A stretch of DNA of 49,289 nucleotides from an uncultured Solobacterium sp. (GCA_900552125.1 URYK01000020.1:1-49289), one strand, 5' to 3'. Counted from the stretch's first letter, positions 12,566 to 21,633 are shown. Translations and numbers: made by a program. The notes: generated from the sequence alone by a model not told the origin.

Positions 12566-12611
12566 AGTCAATATTCAATCACATCAGTGATATGAGTATT
12601 GACTTTTTTTC
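12566..12611 (+). terminator. Terminator between the two LCP genes
   Basis: A two-part stem (AGTCAATA pairing with TATTGACT, inner ATCAC with GTGAT) is followed by seven T. It lies just after the first LCP stop codon. Confidence 0.8.
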
Positions 12612-12668
12612 TTAATATTTAACATCCTACACCTAAAGGAACACAAATTATAGCGTTTTTTAAAGATT

Positions 12669-12679
12669 TATAATATAAT
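12669..12679 (+). promoter_or_regulatory. -10 region of second LCP gene
   Basis: Two overlapping TATAAT hexamers (12669-12674 and 12674-12679) sit about 15 nt before the GAGGTG site of the second LCP gene. I see no convincing -35. Confidence 0.4.
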
Positions 12680-12702
12680 AAACAAGTTAAGAGGTGTTAC
12701 AT

Positions 12703-14304
12703 ATGAAATTACCAGACATAAAGAAAAGAACAATCATCATCGATACGATTCTACTTATCCTTTATCTAATCGTCGCACTTGTGTCCTTTTATATCGCATA
12801 TAGTTTCAACCTGATCCCTGTCAGATGGGTCAGCATCGCAGCCGTTATAGTTGCTCTTTTATTTTTAATCATGCTAATCCTATCACTAAAAAAAATACCG
12901 ACTTGGGCATTGGTGATCAAGCGAATCTTTATTCTTCTTTTAGTAGCAGCTGTCGCAACAAGCGGATATTTCTTAAATAAATCAAGAACAACAATTCAGA
13001 GAATGAGTAAAACAGAACAAGTAAATGATGATGGCACAACAACGATCACTACGAACTTATACCTTATAACTCTAAAGAAAGGTAACTTCGATTCCATAGC
13101 TGATTTAGAAAATCAGATCATAGGTTTTCAAAACGGAAGTGATACAGAAAATCTTGAATTTGCGAAAGCTTCTATTGACCAATCTATTGACTCTTATACG
13201 CCACGTGAAGAACTTGACTATACTACTCTATATGATGAAATGTTATTAGGAAATATCAGTGCAATAGTCATGTCAGAAAACTTCTATAATATGTCAAAAG
13301 CAAATATTACTGATTTTGAAGAAACCATACAAACTTTAGAAACTTATACAAAGTCTGAAAATATAGAAACAAAGGAACAAAAAGATATCACCAAAGAAAC
13401 CTTCACTGTTTATTTAAGCGGAATTGATAGTACTGGTTCTCCAGATCAACAAGTTCGTACGGATACCAATCTGATTTTAATTGTAAATCCTGTAGCTAAT
13501 CACATAGATATGGTATCATTGCCACGTGATGCCTTAATGCCAAATACTGCATTGAATAATGCAAATGATAAATTAACTCATACAGGTATTTATGGAATTC
13601 AGACAAGTGTGGATACTATTTCCCAATTCTTCAATATACCAATTGATTACTATGCAAGAATCAGCTTTAATTCATTAATTGAAATCGTTGATACCATCGG
13701 TGGAATTGATGTAGATGTTGAAATTGATTTCTGCGAACAGGATGAAAACCGAAGCTTTGCCGAAGATGATCTTATTTGTCTAAGCAAAGGAGAACAGCAT
13801 TTAAATGGTAAACAGGCTTTAGCCTATGCTCGTCATCGTAAAACAGAAGGCTACAATAATGCAGGAAGAGAACGTGCTCAACAAAGAATTATAAGAGCAA
13901 TCATAAATAAACTATTATCTCCATCTTCTTTAGGTTATGTAAATGCTCTATTAGATATTGCGCCTAATTATATCATTACGGATATGCCGGCAAATCAGAT
14001 TGCCAACTTTGTATCAAGTGAGCTGGATAATTTACAGCCTTGGACCATATCCTCAATCACATCAGATACTGGTGTCTATGACTTACAACAGGTTGCTAGT
14101 TTAAACCCATTAGAAGGACCATATGATGTATATCTATACAATCAAGATGAAGTTCGTTCAGTTATGAATGCTTATGATGGTGCCACTTCCCAATTACAGA
14201 TGGATACCTTCCACTTTAACCTAGAGAATCTGTATGAAGATACTCCAGAAATAAATGATGATCCTAACATTATTTGGGACACAATGGCAACAAATCCTCA
14301 TTAA
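12703..14304 (+). CDS. LytR-CpsA-Psr family protein, copy 2
   Basis: This 533-residue paralogue of the preceding gene has the same layout: three N-terminal membrane segments, an accessory extracellular domain and a C-terminal LCP domain. It shares RTDTN, SLPRD, ARHRKTEG and GRERAQQRI, and long stretches of the LCP domain are identical. The N-terminal and accessory regions have diverged much more, which suggests different partners or substrates with the same chemistry. I start at the ATG at 12703, 6 nt after GAGGTG. An upstream GTG in frame lies inside that ribosome-binding site. Probable role: ligation of a cell-wall glycopolymer. Confidence 0.93.
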   Translation: MKLPDIKKRTIIIDTILLILYLIVALVSFYIAYSFNLIPVRWVSIAAVIVALLFLIMLILSLKKIPTWALVIKRIFILLLVAAVATSGYFLNKSRTTIQRMSKTEQVNDDGTTTITTNLYLITLKKGNFDSIADLENQIIGFQNGSDTENLEFAKASIDQSIDSYTPREELDYTTLYDEMLLGNISAIVMSENFYNMSKANITDFEETIQTLETYTKSENIETKEQKDITKETFTVYLSGIDSTGSPDQQVRTDTNLILIVNPVANHIDMVSLPRDALMPNTALNNANDKLTHTGIYGIQTSVDTISQFFNIPIDYYARISFNSLIEIVDTIGGIDVDVEIDFCEQDENRSFAEDDLICLSKGEQHLNGKQALAYARHRKTEGYNNAGRERAQQRIIRAIINKLLSPSSLGYVNALLDIAPNYIITDMPANQIANFVSSELDNLQPWTISSITSDTGVYDLQQVASLNPLEGPYDVYLYNQDEVRSVMNAYDGATSQLQMDTFHFNLENLYEDTPEINDDPNIIWDTMATNPH

Positions 14305-14314
14305 TCAAGAAACA

Positions 14315-14352
14315 AAAAATGTAACGAAACAAAAAACTCGTTACTTTTTTTA
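14315..14352 (+). terminator. Terminator after second LCP gene
   Basis: A stem of GTAACGA with TCGTTAC (14321-14344), flanked by an A-run upstream and a T-run downstream. It ends the plus-strand LCP unit. Confidence 0.8.
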
Positions 14353-14427
14353 TTAAACTAAAATAGTAAGTTCACTTTTATACGTTCTTCTTAATATTTT
14401 ATAAAATCTTTAATCATATCTCTTTAA

Positions 14428-14463
14428 TAAAAAAACAAGGATTCATAAAAATCCCTGTTTTTG
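14428..14463 (-). terminator. Terminator of the 412-residue unknown gene
   Basis: On the minus strand AAAAACAGGGATT pairs imperfectly with AATCCTTGTTTTT and runs into T residues just beyond the stop of the gene at 14468. Confidence 0.7.
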
Positions 14464-14467
14464 TGCT

Positions 14468-15706
14468 TTAGCTATGTAATTTGTTTTGTTCGTACTGCAC
14501 ATACTCAATCTCAGTACACCATTTCTTTAAAGGTTCTATATCTTTTTCATCATTAATTACACACTGTAAATAAATAATATCCTTATCGCTATTAATTTGA
14601 ACTGTCATTACATAGTAAGAATCTACTTTTTCTATGCAGCCTTTTCCTAATAAACCATGCTCTTTTGTATGAAATTCAAATATTTCATCCTCTTCATTTG
14701 GTTCTTCTAGCTTTTTCATGAATGAAGCTGATTCCTGCTCTAACGTAAACGCATCTACCTTGACCATCCATCTCCAAGGTTCATCACTTGTCTTATAAGG
14801 GGCCATGAAATGTAGTGACTTTGTATTTTTATCATAGCTTTTTTCACTGCATCCATGGGTAGGAATCATCCAATTACCAAATGGATAAAATACTGTATGA
14901 TTACGATACCCTAAATCCGCAATAGCTAGAACATCCGTATGCTGAATAAGCTTTTCACGCTGTATTGCATCACAAAGAATATCATAAGCCTCCATTGGAA
15001 GTGCCAATAGATTATCTTTTTCATAAGCTGCTTCTATATAATCAAGAATAGAATTTGCTATTTTATCCGTTTCTTCATTCATGGCACTATATTCAAAATA
15101 ACATTCTTTCCACAATAAAGAAATTGCACAATTACGATAATACTGAGCTGTTCTTTTCTCTTCATTCCAAATAAAGAATTCTTTTGCTAAATCTTCTACC
15201 TCACTATGTAAGAATTTATCCTTTGTCATATATCCCATCGGAGTTACAATATGACCTTCTTTTCCTATAGGGCGATAATAATCTTTTGCCCAGCATAAAC
15301 ATAGATTTTTCACTTGATTCCAGTTATCTTTTACATAATCCTGTAAATTCTCTAACCAAGTATAGAAATACTTATATTTCAGATTTTCAAAATTTCTTTC
15401 CTCATAATATCTAGTTGAATCAATAACTTCAAAAGAAAGCTGTGATTTCTGAATAATCGCATCAAATAAGGTACTTACAAATGCATGAAAACCTGGCCCC
15501 ACAATATTTGTCTGTGCAGAAACACTTATAAAACGGCCTTCATAACTACACTCTACGATTCCTTCTGGGCATACATCAATCAATAAAACTGAGCCATAAT
15601 CTTCAATTTTTAGCTTCATTTCTTCACAGATACTCTTTAATAATCCGCTAAATTGCTCTTTATCTGTTTCTTTTTCTAATTGTCCTTCTAATACAACTTC
15701 CAGCAT
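14468..15706 (-). CDS. Protein of unknown function (412 residues)
   Basis: I do not recognise a family. The protein is soluble, acidic and rich in Trp, Tyr and Cys, with no signal peptide or membrane segment. The N-terminal ~110 residues look like an alpha/beta domain (VVLEGQLEKE, VLLIDVCPEG). A helical, aromatic middle follows (about 110-230). A C-terminal beta-rich half contains FYPFGNWMIPTHGC and EPWRWMVKVDAF. A strong GAGGAGG site precedes the ATG. It lies 47 bp downstream of a lipoprotein gene, with an intervening hairpin, so the two may be expressed together. Nothing in the sequence supports a specific function. Confidence 0.75.
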   Translation of the reverse strand: MLEVVLEGQLEKETDKEQFSGLLKSICEEMKLKIEDYGSVLLIDVCPEGIVECSYEGRFISVSAQTNIVGPGFHAFVSTLFDAIIQKSQLSFEVIDSTRYYEERNFENLKYKYFYTWLENLQDYVKDNWNQVKNLCLCWAKDYYRPIGKEGHIVTPMGYMTKDKFLHSEVEDLAKEFFIWNEEKRTAQYYRNCAISLLWKECYFEYSAMNEETDKIANSILDYIEAAYEKDNLLALPMEAYDILCDAIQREKLIQHTDVLAIADLGYRNHTVFYPFGNWMIPTHGCSEKSYDKNTKSLHFMAPYKTSDEPWRWMVKVDAFTLEQESASFMKKLEEPNEEDEIFEFHTKEHGLLGKGCIEKVDSYYVMTVQINSDKDIIYLQCVINDEKDIEPLKKWCTEIEYVQYEQNKLHS

Positions 15707-15731
15707 ATTTTTTCCTCCTCACAAGTGTTTA

Positions 15732-15755
15732 AAGGAACTGATTTCTCAGTTCCTT
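15732..15755 (-). terminator. Strong hairpin between lipoprotein and unknown gene
   Basis: A perfect 10-bp stem (15732-15741 with 15746-15755) with a 4-nt loop overlaps the stop codon of the upstream lipoprotein gene. On the minus strand it is followed only by TTTAAAC, so it may be a weak terminator, attenuating the downstream gene, or a stabilising 3' hairpin. Confidence 0.55.
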
Positions 15756-16437
15756 ATTCTACTGCCAATACTCGATACACATTCTTCATTTCTGTATCAT
15801 AAATAACGGTATCAGTATAGTCCTTTGTACGATCATAATCAAAGTCTGAAAGCTCGATAACACTTATCGATAAAGATGTTTTCAAACGCTCTACTTCTGT
15901 ATCTTTATATGTTAACGTAAGTTTTATATCATAACCATTACATGGAGAACCATTGTACGTATGTTCACTTGCTGTTACAGAATCAACTGTATAACCACTT
16001 ACCTCTGGTAAACTATCCTCTCCATATTCATTTACAATTGTAGGATAATTTCCATAATAATAAGAACGTGCAAACTCCATAAAAGATCCTATTTTATCTG
16101 TTGGAATAAACTGTAAACCACCTAAATCCTCTGCATCTTCTTTATTTGATAATGTAAAGAAGTCAAAAGCAAAACTAACCGCAACCATCTCAGCCTCTTT
16201 TTCATGATCCTCGTTCGCAATTGCTTCACTTAATAAATTATAAGCTTTTATCTGTGCCTGAGTAGGATTTAATGGCTCTACATATAAATCATTTTCGACT
16301 AATTTAACTTCTGTTTCTTCTGTTTGAGCCTCTTTATTTGTAATTTTATTTTCTTCTGTACTATTATCACAACCACCCAATAGGGTCAAAGATAAAACAC
16401 TCATACAAAGAAATGTTTTTTTCCATATAAGCTTCAT
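15754..16437 (-). CDS. Lipoprotein of unknown function
   Basis: These 227 residues begin with a clear lipoprotein signal peptide (basic KLIWKK, hydrophobic core, lipobox LLGGC with Cys23). The mature part opens with a Glu/Lys/Thr-rich linker. A mixed alpha/beta domain follows (NPTQAQIKAYNLLSEAI, VSFAFDFFTLSNKEDAE). I recognise no family. GGAGGT lies 5 nt before the ATG. It precedes the 412-residue unknown gene in the same direction, and the two may form a small unit with one extracellular and one cytoplasmic product. Confidence 0.8.
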   Translation of the reverse strand: MKLIWKKTFLCMSVLSLTLLGGCDNSTEENKITNKEAQTEETEVKLVENDLYVEPLNPTQAQIKAYNLLSEAIANEDHEKEAEMVAVSFAFDFFTLSNKEDAEDLGGLQFIPTDKIGSFMEFARSYYYGNYPTIVNEYGEDSLPEVSGYTVDSVTASEHTYNGSPCNGYDIKLTLTYKDTEVERLKTSLSISVIELSDFDYDRTKDYTDTVIYDTEMKNVYRVLAVE

Positions 16438-16517
16438 AGGTAACCTCCATAAAACGTTTATTAGTATATCATAAAAATCTAATAAAACCTAATAGTTATG
16501 ATAATTTTAAGAAATTC

Positions 16518-17681
16518 TTATTGATTAGATTTCACAAGATCTTCTATATACTGTAAAATACCCTCTTGATAAATACCTCCACCCTGAGATAACTGTGAAT
16601 TTCCTCCACCTTTTAAGCGATATTTTTCTGCAATTGATTTAAATAATTTAGACGCATCTACATCCATATCTTTATGTACAGCAACTACAACATGTACATT
16701 ATCATATGTTTTTGCGACAAATATAACTGCTTTTTTATATTCCCCAATAACATATTTCGCAAGATCTACTTCTGATTTCACATCAATATCATCAAAGAAA
16801 CGAACAATGATATCATCTTTAGACTGTCCTATTTCTTTTGCAAGCATCTTATAGTATTTCTGTTTCCATACAACAACATCTCGATTTAACTGACGTGTTT
16901 CATTAATTAAACGATTCACTCCAGTATTAACATACAAATGTGGTACTGCTAGTAATTTACTTGCTTCATTTAATACATCATAACGTTTAGATAAGCAATC
17001 TAACAGCTGATCACCAACTAAATATTTAATTTTATATCCCTTTGTTGTTTTTTCATATCCACTAATATACAACATCTGCAAATAACGAAGTGATGGTACA
17101 TGCATACAGCCACATAAATTATAATCCAAAGTTCCGATACGAACTACACGAAGATCATCACGATCGATATTTTTTCCTTTTACCATTTTACTTGCTTCCA
17201 CACGAGTAGGATAAAGAATGCTAACAGCTAAATCATCACGAATCAGACCATTACATAGTACTTGTAATTCAAAAGCCATTTTATCATTAAAGTCATCAAA
17301 ATCAAACTCAATATCATTTTCCTCATCACCAACATGATGAGCTAACGTCTTTACTTTATATACATTTGATAATACTGCACTGATTAAATGCTGAGCTGTA
17401 TGGATCTGACATTTACGAAAACGTTCATGTAAGTTTACACTCATAAATACATTTCCTGATAATTTCGTATCTAATAAATGCCACATATAACCTTCTTCAA
17501 ATTTTAAATCCAAAACCATATGTTCATCTATCATTCCAATGTCACTAGCCATTCCGCCGCTTTCTTTAAAGAATATCGTTTCTTTACAGGCATGCCAGAA
17601 CAAACCATTTTCTTCTCTTACTTCCACAACACTAGTATGTAGTTCTGTGGTAAAACAATTATCATAATATTTATTAATCAT
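16518..17681 (-). CDS. Alanyl-tRNA editing protein, AlaX type with DHHA1 domain
   Basis: Free-standing homologue of the editing half of alanyl-tRNA synthetase, 387 residues, predicted to deacylate mischarged Ser- or Gly-tRNA(Ala). An N-terminal beta-barrel domain with FFKESGGMASDIG is followed by the zinc-binding editing core. Its ligands are H94 and H98 (HTAQH), then C190 and H194 (CGCMH, where AlaRS usually has CGGTH). The C-terminal ~150 residues form a DHHA1-like domain ending in RLKGGGNSQLSQGGG, which in AlaRS helps bind the tRNA elbow. Size and layout fit the longer AlaX class. AAGGAGGAG precedes the ATG. It is divergent from the methyltransferase gene. Confidence 0.9.
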   Translation of the reverse strand: MINKYYDNCFTTELHTSVVEVREENGLFWHACKETIFFKESGGMASDIGMIDEHMVLDLKFEEGYMWHLLDTKLSGNVFMSVNLHERFRKCQIHTAQHLISAVLSNVYKVKTLAHHVGDEENDIEFDFDDFNDKMAFELQVLCNGLIRDDLAVSILYPTRVEASKMVKGKNIDRDDLRVVRIGTLDYNLCGCMHVPSLRYLQMLYISGYEKTTKGYKIKYLVGDQLLDCLSKRYDVLNEASKLLAVPHLYVNTGVNRLINETRQLNRDVVVWKQKYYKMLAKEIGQSKDDIIVRFFDDIDVKSEVDLAKYVIGEYKKAVIFVAKTYDNVHVVVAVHKDMDVDASKLFKSIAEKYRLKGGGNSQLSQGGGIYQEGILQYIEDLVKSNQ

Positions 17682-17741
17682 CCAAATCTCCTCCTTCTTT
17701 TTTGTTTTTCTTTTATTTTAACACACTTTTCTCTCTATTTA

Positions 17742-17772
17742 TAGACAGGCAGCCATTTTCATATGATATAAT
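17742..17772 (+). promoter_or_regulatory. Promoter of the methyltransferase gene
   Basis: TAGACA at 17742-17747, a 19-bp spacer, and an extended -10 TGATATAAT at 17764-17772. The start codon is about 23 nt downstream. Confidence 0.6.
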
Positions 17773-17794
17773 GATATGCGATAGGAGTGATGAA

Positions 17795-18679
17795 ATGAAT
17801 CAGATTGCGAAAAATTGGAAAGATTATGAATGTATAGATGCAGGTAACGGCGAAAAACTAGAACGTTGGAAAGATATTATATTAAGAAGACCAGACCCAC
17901 AGGTTATATGGCCTATGGATGAAGAAAACGGATTATGGAAAACTCCTCATGCTCATTATCATCGTTCCAAAAGCGGTGGCGGAAGCTGGGAATATAAAAA
18001 GAAATTTAAAGAAAGCTGGACAATTTCTTATAAAAACCTGCGCTTTAAAGTTTCTCCTACAGGATTCAAGCATACAGGCTTATTCCCTGAGCAGGCTGCC
18101 AATTGGGATTGGATGATGGATACTATTCAAAACAGTGGAAGAAATGATTTACGTATATTAAATTTATTTGCTTATACTGGTGGAGCTACTATGGCTTGTT
18201 CATGTGCTGGAGCTGCTGAAGTTGTGCATGTAGATGCTAGTAAAGGTATGGTGAACTGGGCAAAAGAAAACATGATGTTATCACATTTGGAAAATAATAG
18301 AATTCGTTTCATAGTTGATGACGTACTAAAGTTTGTCGCAAGAGAAAAACGTAGAGGAAGAACTTATCATGGTATCATAATGGATCCTCCTAGCTATGGA
18401 AGAGGTCCAAATGGTGAAGTATGGAAAATTGAAGAACAGTTATACCCTCTTATCGCCTCATGTATGGAAATATTAGATGAAGATCCTTTATTCTTCCTAG
18501 TAAATTCCTATACTACCGGTTTTCCACCAACTGTTTTATATAATTTATTAAAAACAACCGTAGGAAAAAAACATCCAAACGGAACTATTGAAGCAGGTGA
18601 AATCGGATTGCCTATCACAACGAATAATAGTGTACTACCTTGTGGTATTTATGGAAAATGGGTAAAACAAAAACCATAA
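17795..18679 (+). CDS. SAM-dependent rRNA methyltransferase-like protein
   Basis: Class I methyltransferase of 294 residues resembling the RlmI/COG1092 group. An N-terminal part rich in Trp and Lys leads to the SAM-binding motif LNLFAYTGGATMACSCAG. The acidic ribose-binding residue follows in VVHVDAS, and the catalytic-type motif MDPPSYGRG comes later. It lacks the N-terminal PUA domain of full RlmI, so the substrate is uncertain: RNA base methylation is likely but unproven. The start at 17795 has AGGAGTGA about 8 nt upstream. An in-frame ATG at 17702 is rejected because it lies upstream of the promoter. Confidence 0.82.
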   Translation: MNQIAKNWKDYECIDAGNGEKLERWKDIILRRPDPQVIWPMDEENGLWKTPHAHYHRSKSGGGSWEYKKKFKESWTISYKNLRFKVSPTGFKHTGLFPEQAANWDWMMDTIQNSGRNDLRILNLFAYTGGATMACSCAGAAEVVHVDASKGMVNWAKENMMLSHLENNRIRFIVDDVLKFVAREKRRGRTYHGIIMDPPSYGRGPNGEVWKIEEQLYPLIASCMEILDEDPLFFLVNSYTTGFPPTVLYNLLKTTVGKKHPNGTIEAGEIGLPITTNNSVLPCGIYGKWVKQKP

Positions 18680-18687
18680 TACATATT

Positions 18688-18720
18688 AGTTATAGGAATT
18701 TTATTCTTATAACTTTTTTA
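18688..18720 (+). terminator. Terminator after methyltransferase gene
   Basis: The stem AGTTATA...TATAACT is followed by six T, immediately after the stop codon. Confidence 0.75.
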
Positions 18721-18738
18721 TCATTAAATTTATAAATA

Positions 18739-18747
18739 TGCTATAAT
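18739..18747 (+). promoter_or_regulatory. Extended -10 promoter of the MATE gene
   Basis: TGCTATAAT is an extended -10 element 25 nt before the start codon, downstream of the preceding terminator. The -35 is weak. Confidence 0.5.
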
Positions 18748-18772
18748 TGCATAGTTTGAAAGAGAGGTAGTT

Positions 18773-20155
18773 ATGAATACATCAAGAAATAAATTATTAC
18801 ATCAAAAAGTTCCAAAGCTATTAATTTCACTTGCTATTCCAATGATTGTCGCACAAATGGTCAACGCACTGTATAACATTGTCGATCGTCTGTATATTTC
18901 TTATATTCCTGATATAGGTACACATGCGTTAACTGGCGTTGGTATATGTTTTCCTATTATTATGCTGATTAGTGCTTTTTCTGCTTTAATCGGACAAGGT
19001 GGTGCACCATTAGCATCTATCCGATTAGGAGCAAATAAAAAAGAGGAAGCTCAAAAAATATTAGGAAATTGTGTATTTGCTTTAACCGTATGTGCACTTA
19101 CCTTAACTGTTATCTTCTATTTATTTCGTACCCCAATACTGTACGCTTTCGGTGCTAGTGATACAACATTATCATATGCCAAAAGCTATCTTGAAATTTA
19201 TATTTTAGGAACCGTCTTTGTACAGTATGCTTTAGGACTAAATCCATTCATCAATGCACAAGGATATACAAAAACAGGTATGGCAACAGTAACGATTGGA
19301 GCTATCTTAAATCTTATCTTAGATCCAATCTTCATATTTGTATTTCACATGGGAGTTAAAGGAGCTGCTCTAGCAACTGTTCTTTCACAGGCTGTTTCTG
19401 CATTATGGGTCATATATTTTCTTTCTGGAGACTCTTCTTCCTTACGCATACAAAAAAAGTACATTCATTTTCATGCACCTACATTTTGGATGATTTTATC
19501 TTTAGGAATCTCTCCATTTATTATGAATTCTACAGACAGTCTAGTAAGCATTGCATTTAATATACAGTTAAAGTCAATGGGTGGTGACTTATATGTAGGT
19601 GCCATGGTTGTCTTATCCAGCATTATGCAGCTTATACTCATGCCGTTAAATGGACTGAATAATGGTGCACAACCTATTATCAGCTATAACTATGGTGCTA
19701 AGCAATATAGCAGAGTAAGAAATGCAGTTAAATGTTCATTTATTTTAAATATGATCTTCACATGTACTATGTGTATCATCTGCGTATTCATACCTTGGAT
19801 TTTATATACAATATTTACACCAGATATGCAATTGCACAACATTTTGAAAACTGTCATGCCTTTATATTACTTTGGAATATTTATGTTTGGAGCTCAATCT
19901 GCATTTCAGAACGCTTTTTTATCTTTAGGACAAGCAAAAATTTCCTTAGTTCTTGCATTATTAAGAAAAGTAATTCTATTAATCCCTTTAATTTTCTTAA
20001 TTCCTATGCTGACTCATACTGGAGTAAATGGTGTATTTGCAGCACAAGGAATCGCAGACATAATAGCAGGAACTTCGACTACATTGTGCTTTATTGTCAT
20101 AAGCAGACATCTATTAAACAAACCAGATGAAATCATAAAAGAAGATGAACAATAA
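18773..20155 (+). CDS. MATE family efflux transporter
   Basis: A 460-residue integral membrane protein with about 12 hydrophobic segments and the internal two-lobe repeat of MATE (MatE) antiporters. The N-terminus (KLLISLAIPMIVAQMVNALYNIVDRLYI) and the loop IGQGGAPLASIRLGA are characteristic. So is the second-lobe stretch MPLNGLNNGAQPIISYNYGA. Members export drugs or metabolites in exchange for Na+ or H+. The sequence is closest in style to the MepA/DinF-like multidrug group, but the substrate cannot be read from it. GAGAGGTAG precedes the ATG. It is monocistronic, with its own promoter and terminator. Confidence 0.92.
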   Translation: MNTSRNKLLHQKVPKLLISLAIPMIVAQMVNALYNIVDRLYISYIPDIGTHALTGVGICFPIIMLISAFSALIGQGGAPLASIRLGANKKEEAQKILGNCVFALTVCALTLTVIFYLFRTPILYAFGASDTTLSYAKSYLEIYILGTVFVQYALGLNPFINAQGYTKTGMATVTIGAILNLILDPIFIFVFHMGVKGAALATVLSQAVSALWVIYFLSGDSSSLRIQKKYIHFHAPTFWMILSLGISPFIMNSTDSLVSIAFNIQLKSMGGDLYVGAMVVLSSIMQLILMPLNGLNNGAQPIISYNYGAKQYSRVRNAVKCSFILNMIFTCTMCIICVFIPWILYTIFTPDMQLHNILKTVMPLYYFGIFMFGAQSAFQNAFLSLGQAKISLVLALLRKVILLIPLIFLIPMLTHTGVNGVFAAQGIADIIAGTSTTLCFIVISRHLLNKPDEIIKEDEQ

Positions 20156-20161
20156 AATATG

Positions 20162-20209
20162 AAAACAGCAGTTCTTCAAGTTTCATTACTTGCAATCTGC
20201 TGTTTTTAA
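20162..20209 (+). terminator. Terminator after MATE gene
   Basis: AAAACAGCAG pairs with CTGCTGTTTT across a loop of about 25 nt and is followed by T residues, 7 bp after the MATE stop codon. Confidence 0.75.
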
Positions 20210-20297
20210 ATACTATAACTAGGCTTAGAAAGTAGATCATGAACTTTATTATAATTGCAGTTTTCTCGTTACTTAGTGGTATTTCAAAAATTAATCA

Positions 20298-20537
20298 TTA
20301 ACAATAAGTTGGAAAACTAAAACGTTCATCGCCCCAGTGTTTATCAGCTTCTTCTTCACTTAGAAACACTCTTAAGCCTATTTCTGAATGATCAATGACA
20401 TATTGCCCTTCACATCCACCAAAAGAATCAATACTAAAAGTATATCCATTTCCTTTTTGATTTATATCAATTACATGTCCATTTTCAATACGGCTTCCAA
20501 CTATATAATAGACAAGCTGTCCTTCTTTTAATCTCAT
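20298..20537 (-). CDS. Small protein of unknown function (79 residues)
   Basis: An unrecognised small soluble protein. The N-terminal part (RLKEGQLVYYIVGSRIENGHVIDIN) looks like a small SH3-like beta barrel. The C-terminal part (LSEEEADKHWG) is acidic and probably helical. A good promoter (TTGACC-17-TATGCT) and GAGGG 5-6 nt before the ATG support a real gene. It lies downstream of the PTS operon but is separated from it by a hairpin and its own promoter. Confidence 0.7.
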   Translation of the reverse strand: MRLKEGQLVYYIVGSRIENGHVIDINQKGNGYTFSIDSFGGCEGQYVIDHSEIGLRVFLSEEEADKHWGDERFSFPTYC

Positions 20538-20566
20538 AAATAACCCTCTTTTCTTTTTATGTTTAA

Positions 20567-20595
20567 AGCATAAAGGAATATCTATTTTAGGTCAA
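20567..20595 (-). promoter_or_regulatory. Promoter of the 79-residue gene
   Basis: TTGACC (20590-20595), a 17-bp spacer and TATGCT (20567-20572) on the minus strand, about 30 nt before the start codon. Confidence 0.6.
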
Positions 20596-20635
20596 ATATA
20601 ATGACTACATTTTTATAAACACTAACCAAGCAAAT

Positions 20636-20666
20636 AATAAGAGGAACCATAATGATTCCTCTTATT
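20636..20666 (-). terminator. Hairpin ending the mannose-family PTS operon
   Basis: A perfect 11-bp stem (20636-20646 with 20656-20666) lies about 130 bp beyond the last PTS gene. The T-tract is interrupted (TTATTATTTG on the minus strand). The ~125 bp between it and the EIID gene is A/T-rich and holds nothing I can identify. Confidence 0.6.
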
Positions 20667-20793
20667 AGTGTCTTCACATATATATCTATACTCTTATTGA
20701 CTATCAATTTACTCAAGAGAAAGATAAATACAAATATATACGTTTATAATTTATATCTATTTACCCCTATTTATTTTATATCTTCTTTTATTT

Positions 20794-21633
20794 TTACATT
20801 ATTCCAAAATATGAAACTATACATCCAAAAATAATTAATGCAACTAGAATTGTTGTTGTTTTTACTTTCTTACCTAAAAGCCAGTACATAATTCCAAACG
20901 CACATGCTGGTAGTAAACATGGCATAATCTGATCTAGATATGTCTGTAAAGATTCTGTGATTTCTCCAGCACCTACAGTTAATGTAATTGGCATACTTAC
21001 TGTTGTCGCAATCATTGCGCCAATTACCATTAATCCTAAAATAGAAGCACATTTGGTAACTTTTTCTATTACATCACTATTTGACATATCTGCAAAGAAT
21101 TTAACACCATATTGGAAACCAAATTTCAAGCAGAAATAACGTGCTAAAAAACCTGGTATATTAATAATCATTAAGAATAGGATTGGTCCCATAATACTTC
21201 CTTGTTGAGCAAAGGAAACACCAATACCTACCGCAATTGTAAGTAAAGTTCCCCAGAAGAAACTATCTCCTAAACCTGCCATAGGTCCCATTAAGGAAGT
21301 TTTAACTGCACTAATAGAAGTAGCATCAAAATTAGGATCTTTTACATTTTGTTCTTCCATTGTAGCAGAAATTCCAGCTAATAATGTTACAAGATGTGGA
21401 GTACAAGACATGAATTCTAAGTGGCGCTGCAAAGCTTCTGACATACCATCTTTATCATCTTTATATAATCTTTTTAACACCGGAATCATCATATAACAAT
21501 ACATTAAGTGCTGTTGACGTTCATAGTTCCATGCAGAATCTAATGTACAGGAACGAAAGAAGACTTTCCAAAAGTCACCTTTTGTAATTTTACTTTCTGG
21601 ACTCATTGTATTACTAGAATTCGTTGTCATCAT
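20794..21633 (-). CDS. PTS mannose-family EIID component
   Basis: Membrane subunit IID of a mannose/fructose/sorbose-family phosphotransferase, about 279 residues. It works with IIC to move the sugar across the membrane. The family opening (KGDFWKVFFRSCTLDSAWNYERQQHLMYCYMMIPVL) and the conserved SLMGPMAGLGDSFFWGT are clear. Hydrophobic helices fill the C-terminal half. Three consecutive ATGs follow GGAGGTG. I use the middle one (21633), with 21636 and 21630 as near-equal options. The gene overlaps the EIIC 3' end by about 20 bp, so the subunits are translationally coupled. Confidence 0.93.
   Translation of the reverse strand: MMTTNSSNTMSPESKITKGDFWKVFFRSCTLDSAWNYERQQHLMYCYMMIPVLKRLYKDDKDGMSEALQRHLEFMSCTPHLVTLLAGISATMEEQNVKDPNFDATSISAVKTSLMGPMAGLGDSFFWGTLLTIAVGIGVSFAQQGSIMGPILFLMIINIPGFLARYFCLKFGFQYGVKFFADMSNSDVIEKVTKCASILGLMVIGAMIATTVSMPITLTVGAGEITESLQTYLDQIMPCLLPACAFGIMYWLLGKKVKTTTILVALIIFGCIVSYFGIM

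Noticed and set aside
17702..17794. N-terminal extension of the methyltransferase from an upstream ATG
   Set aside because: The extension covers the promoter and lacks a ribosome-binding site. The ATG at 17795 has a good one and starts the conserved sequence.
20652..20834. Sixty-residue hydrophobic open frame on the plus strand
   Set aside because: It starts inside the PTS operon hairpin, lacks a ribosome-binding site and runs into the EIID gene. A/T-rich sequence explains the hydrophobic translation.
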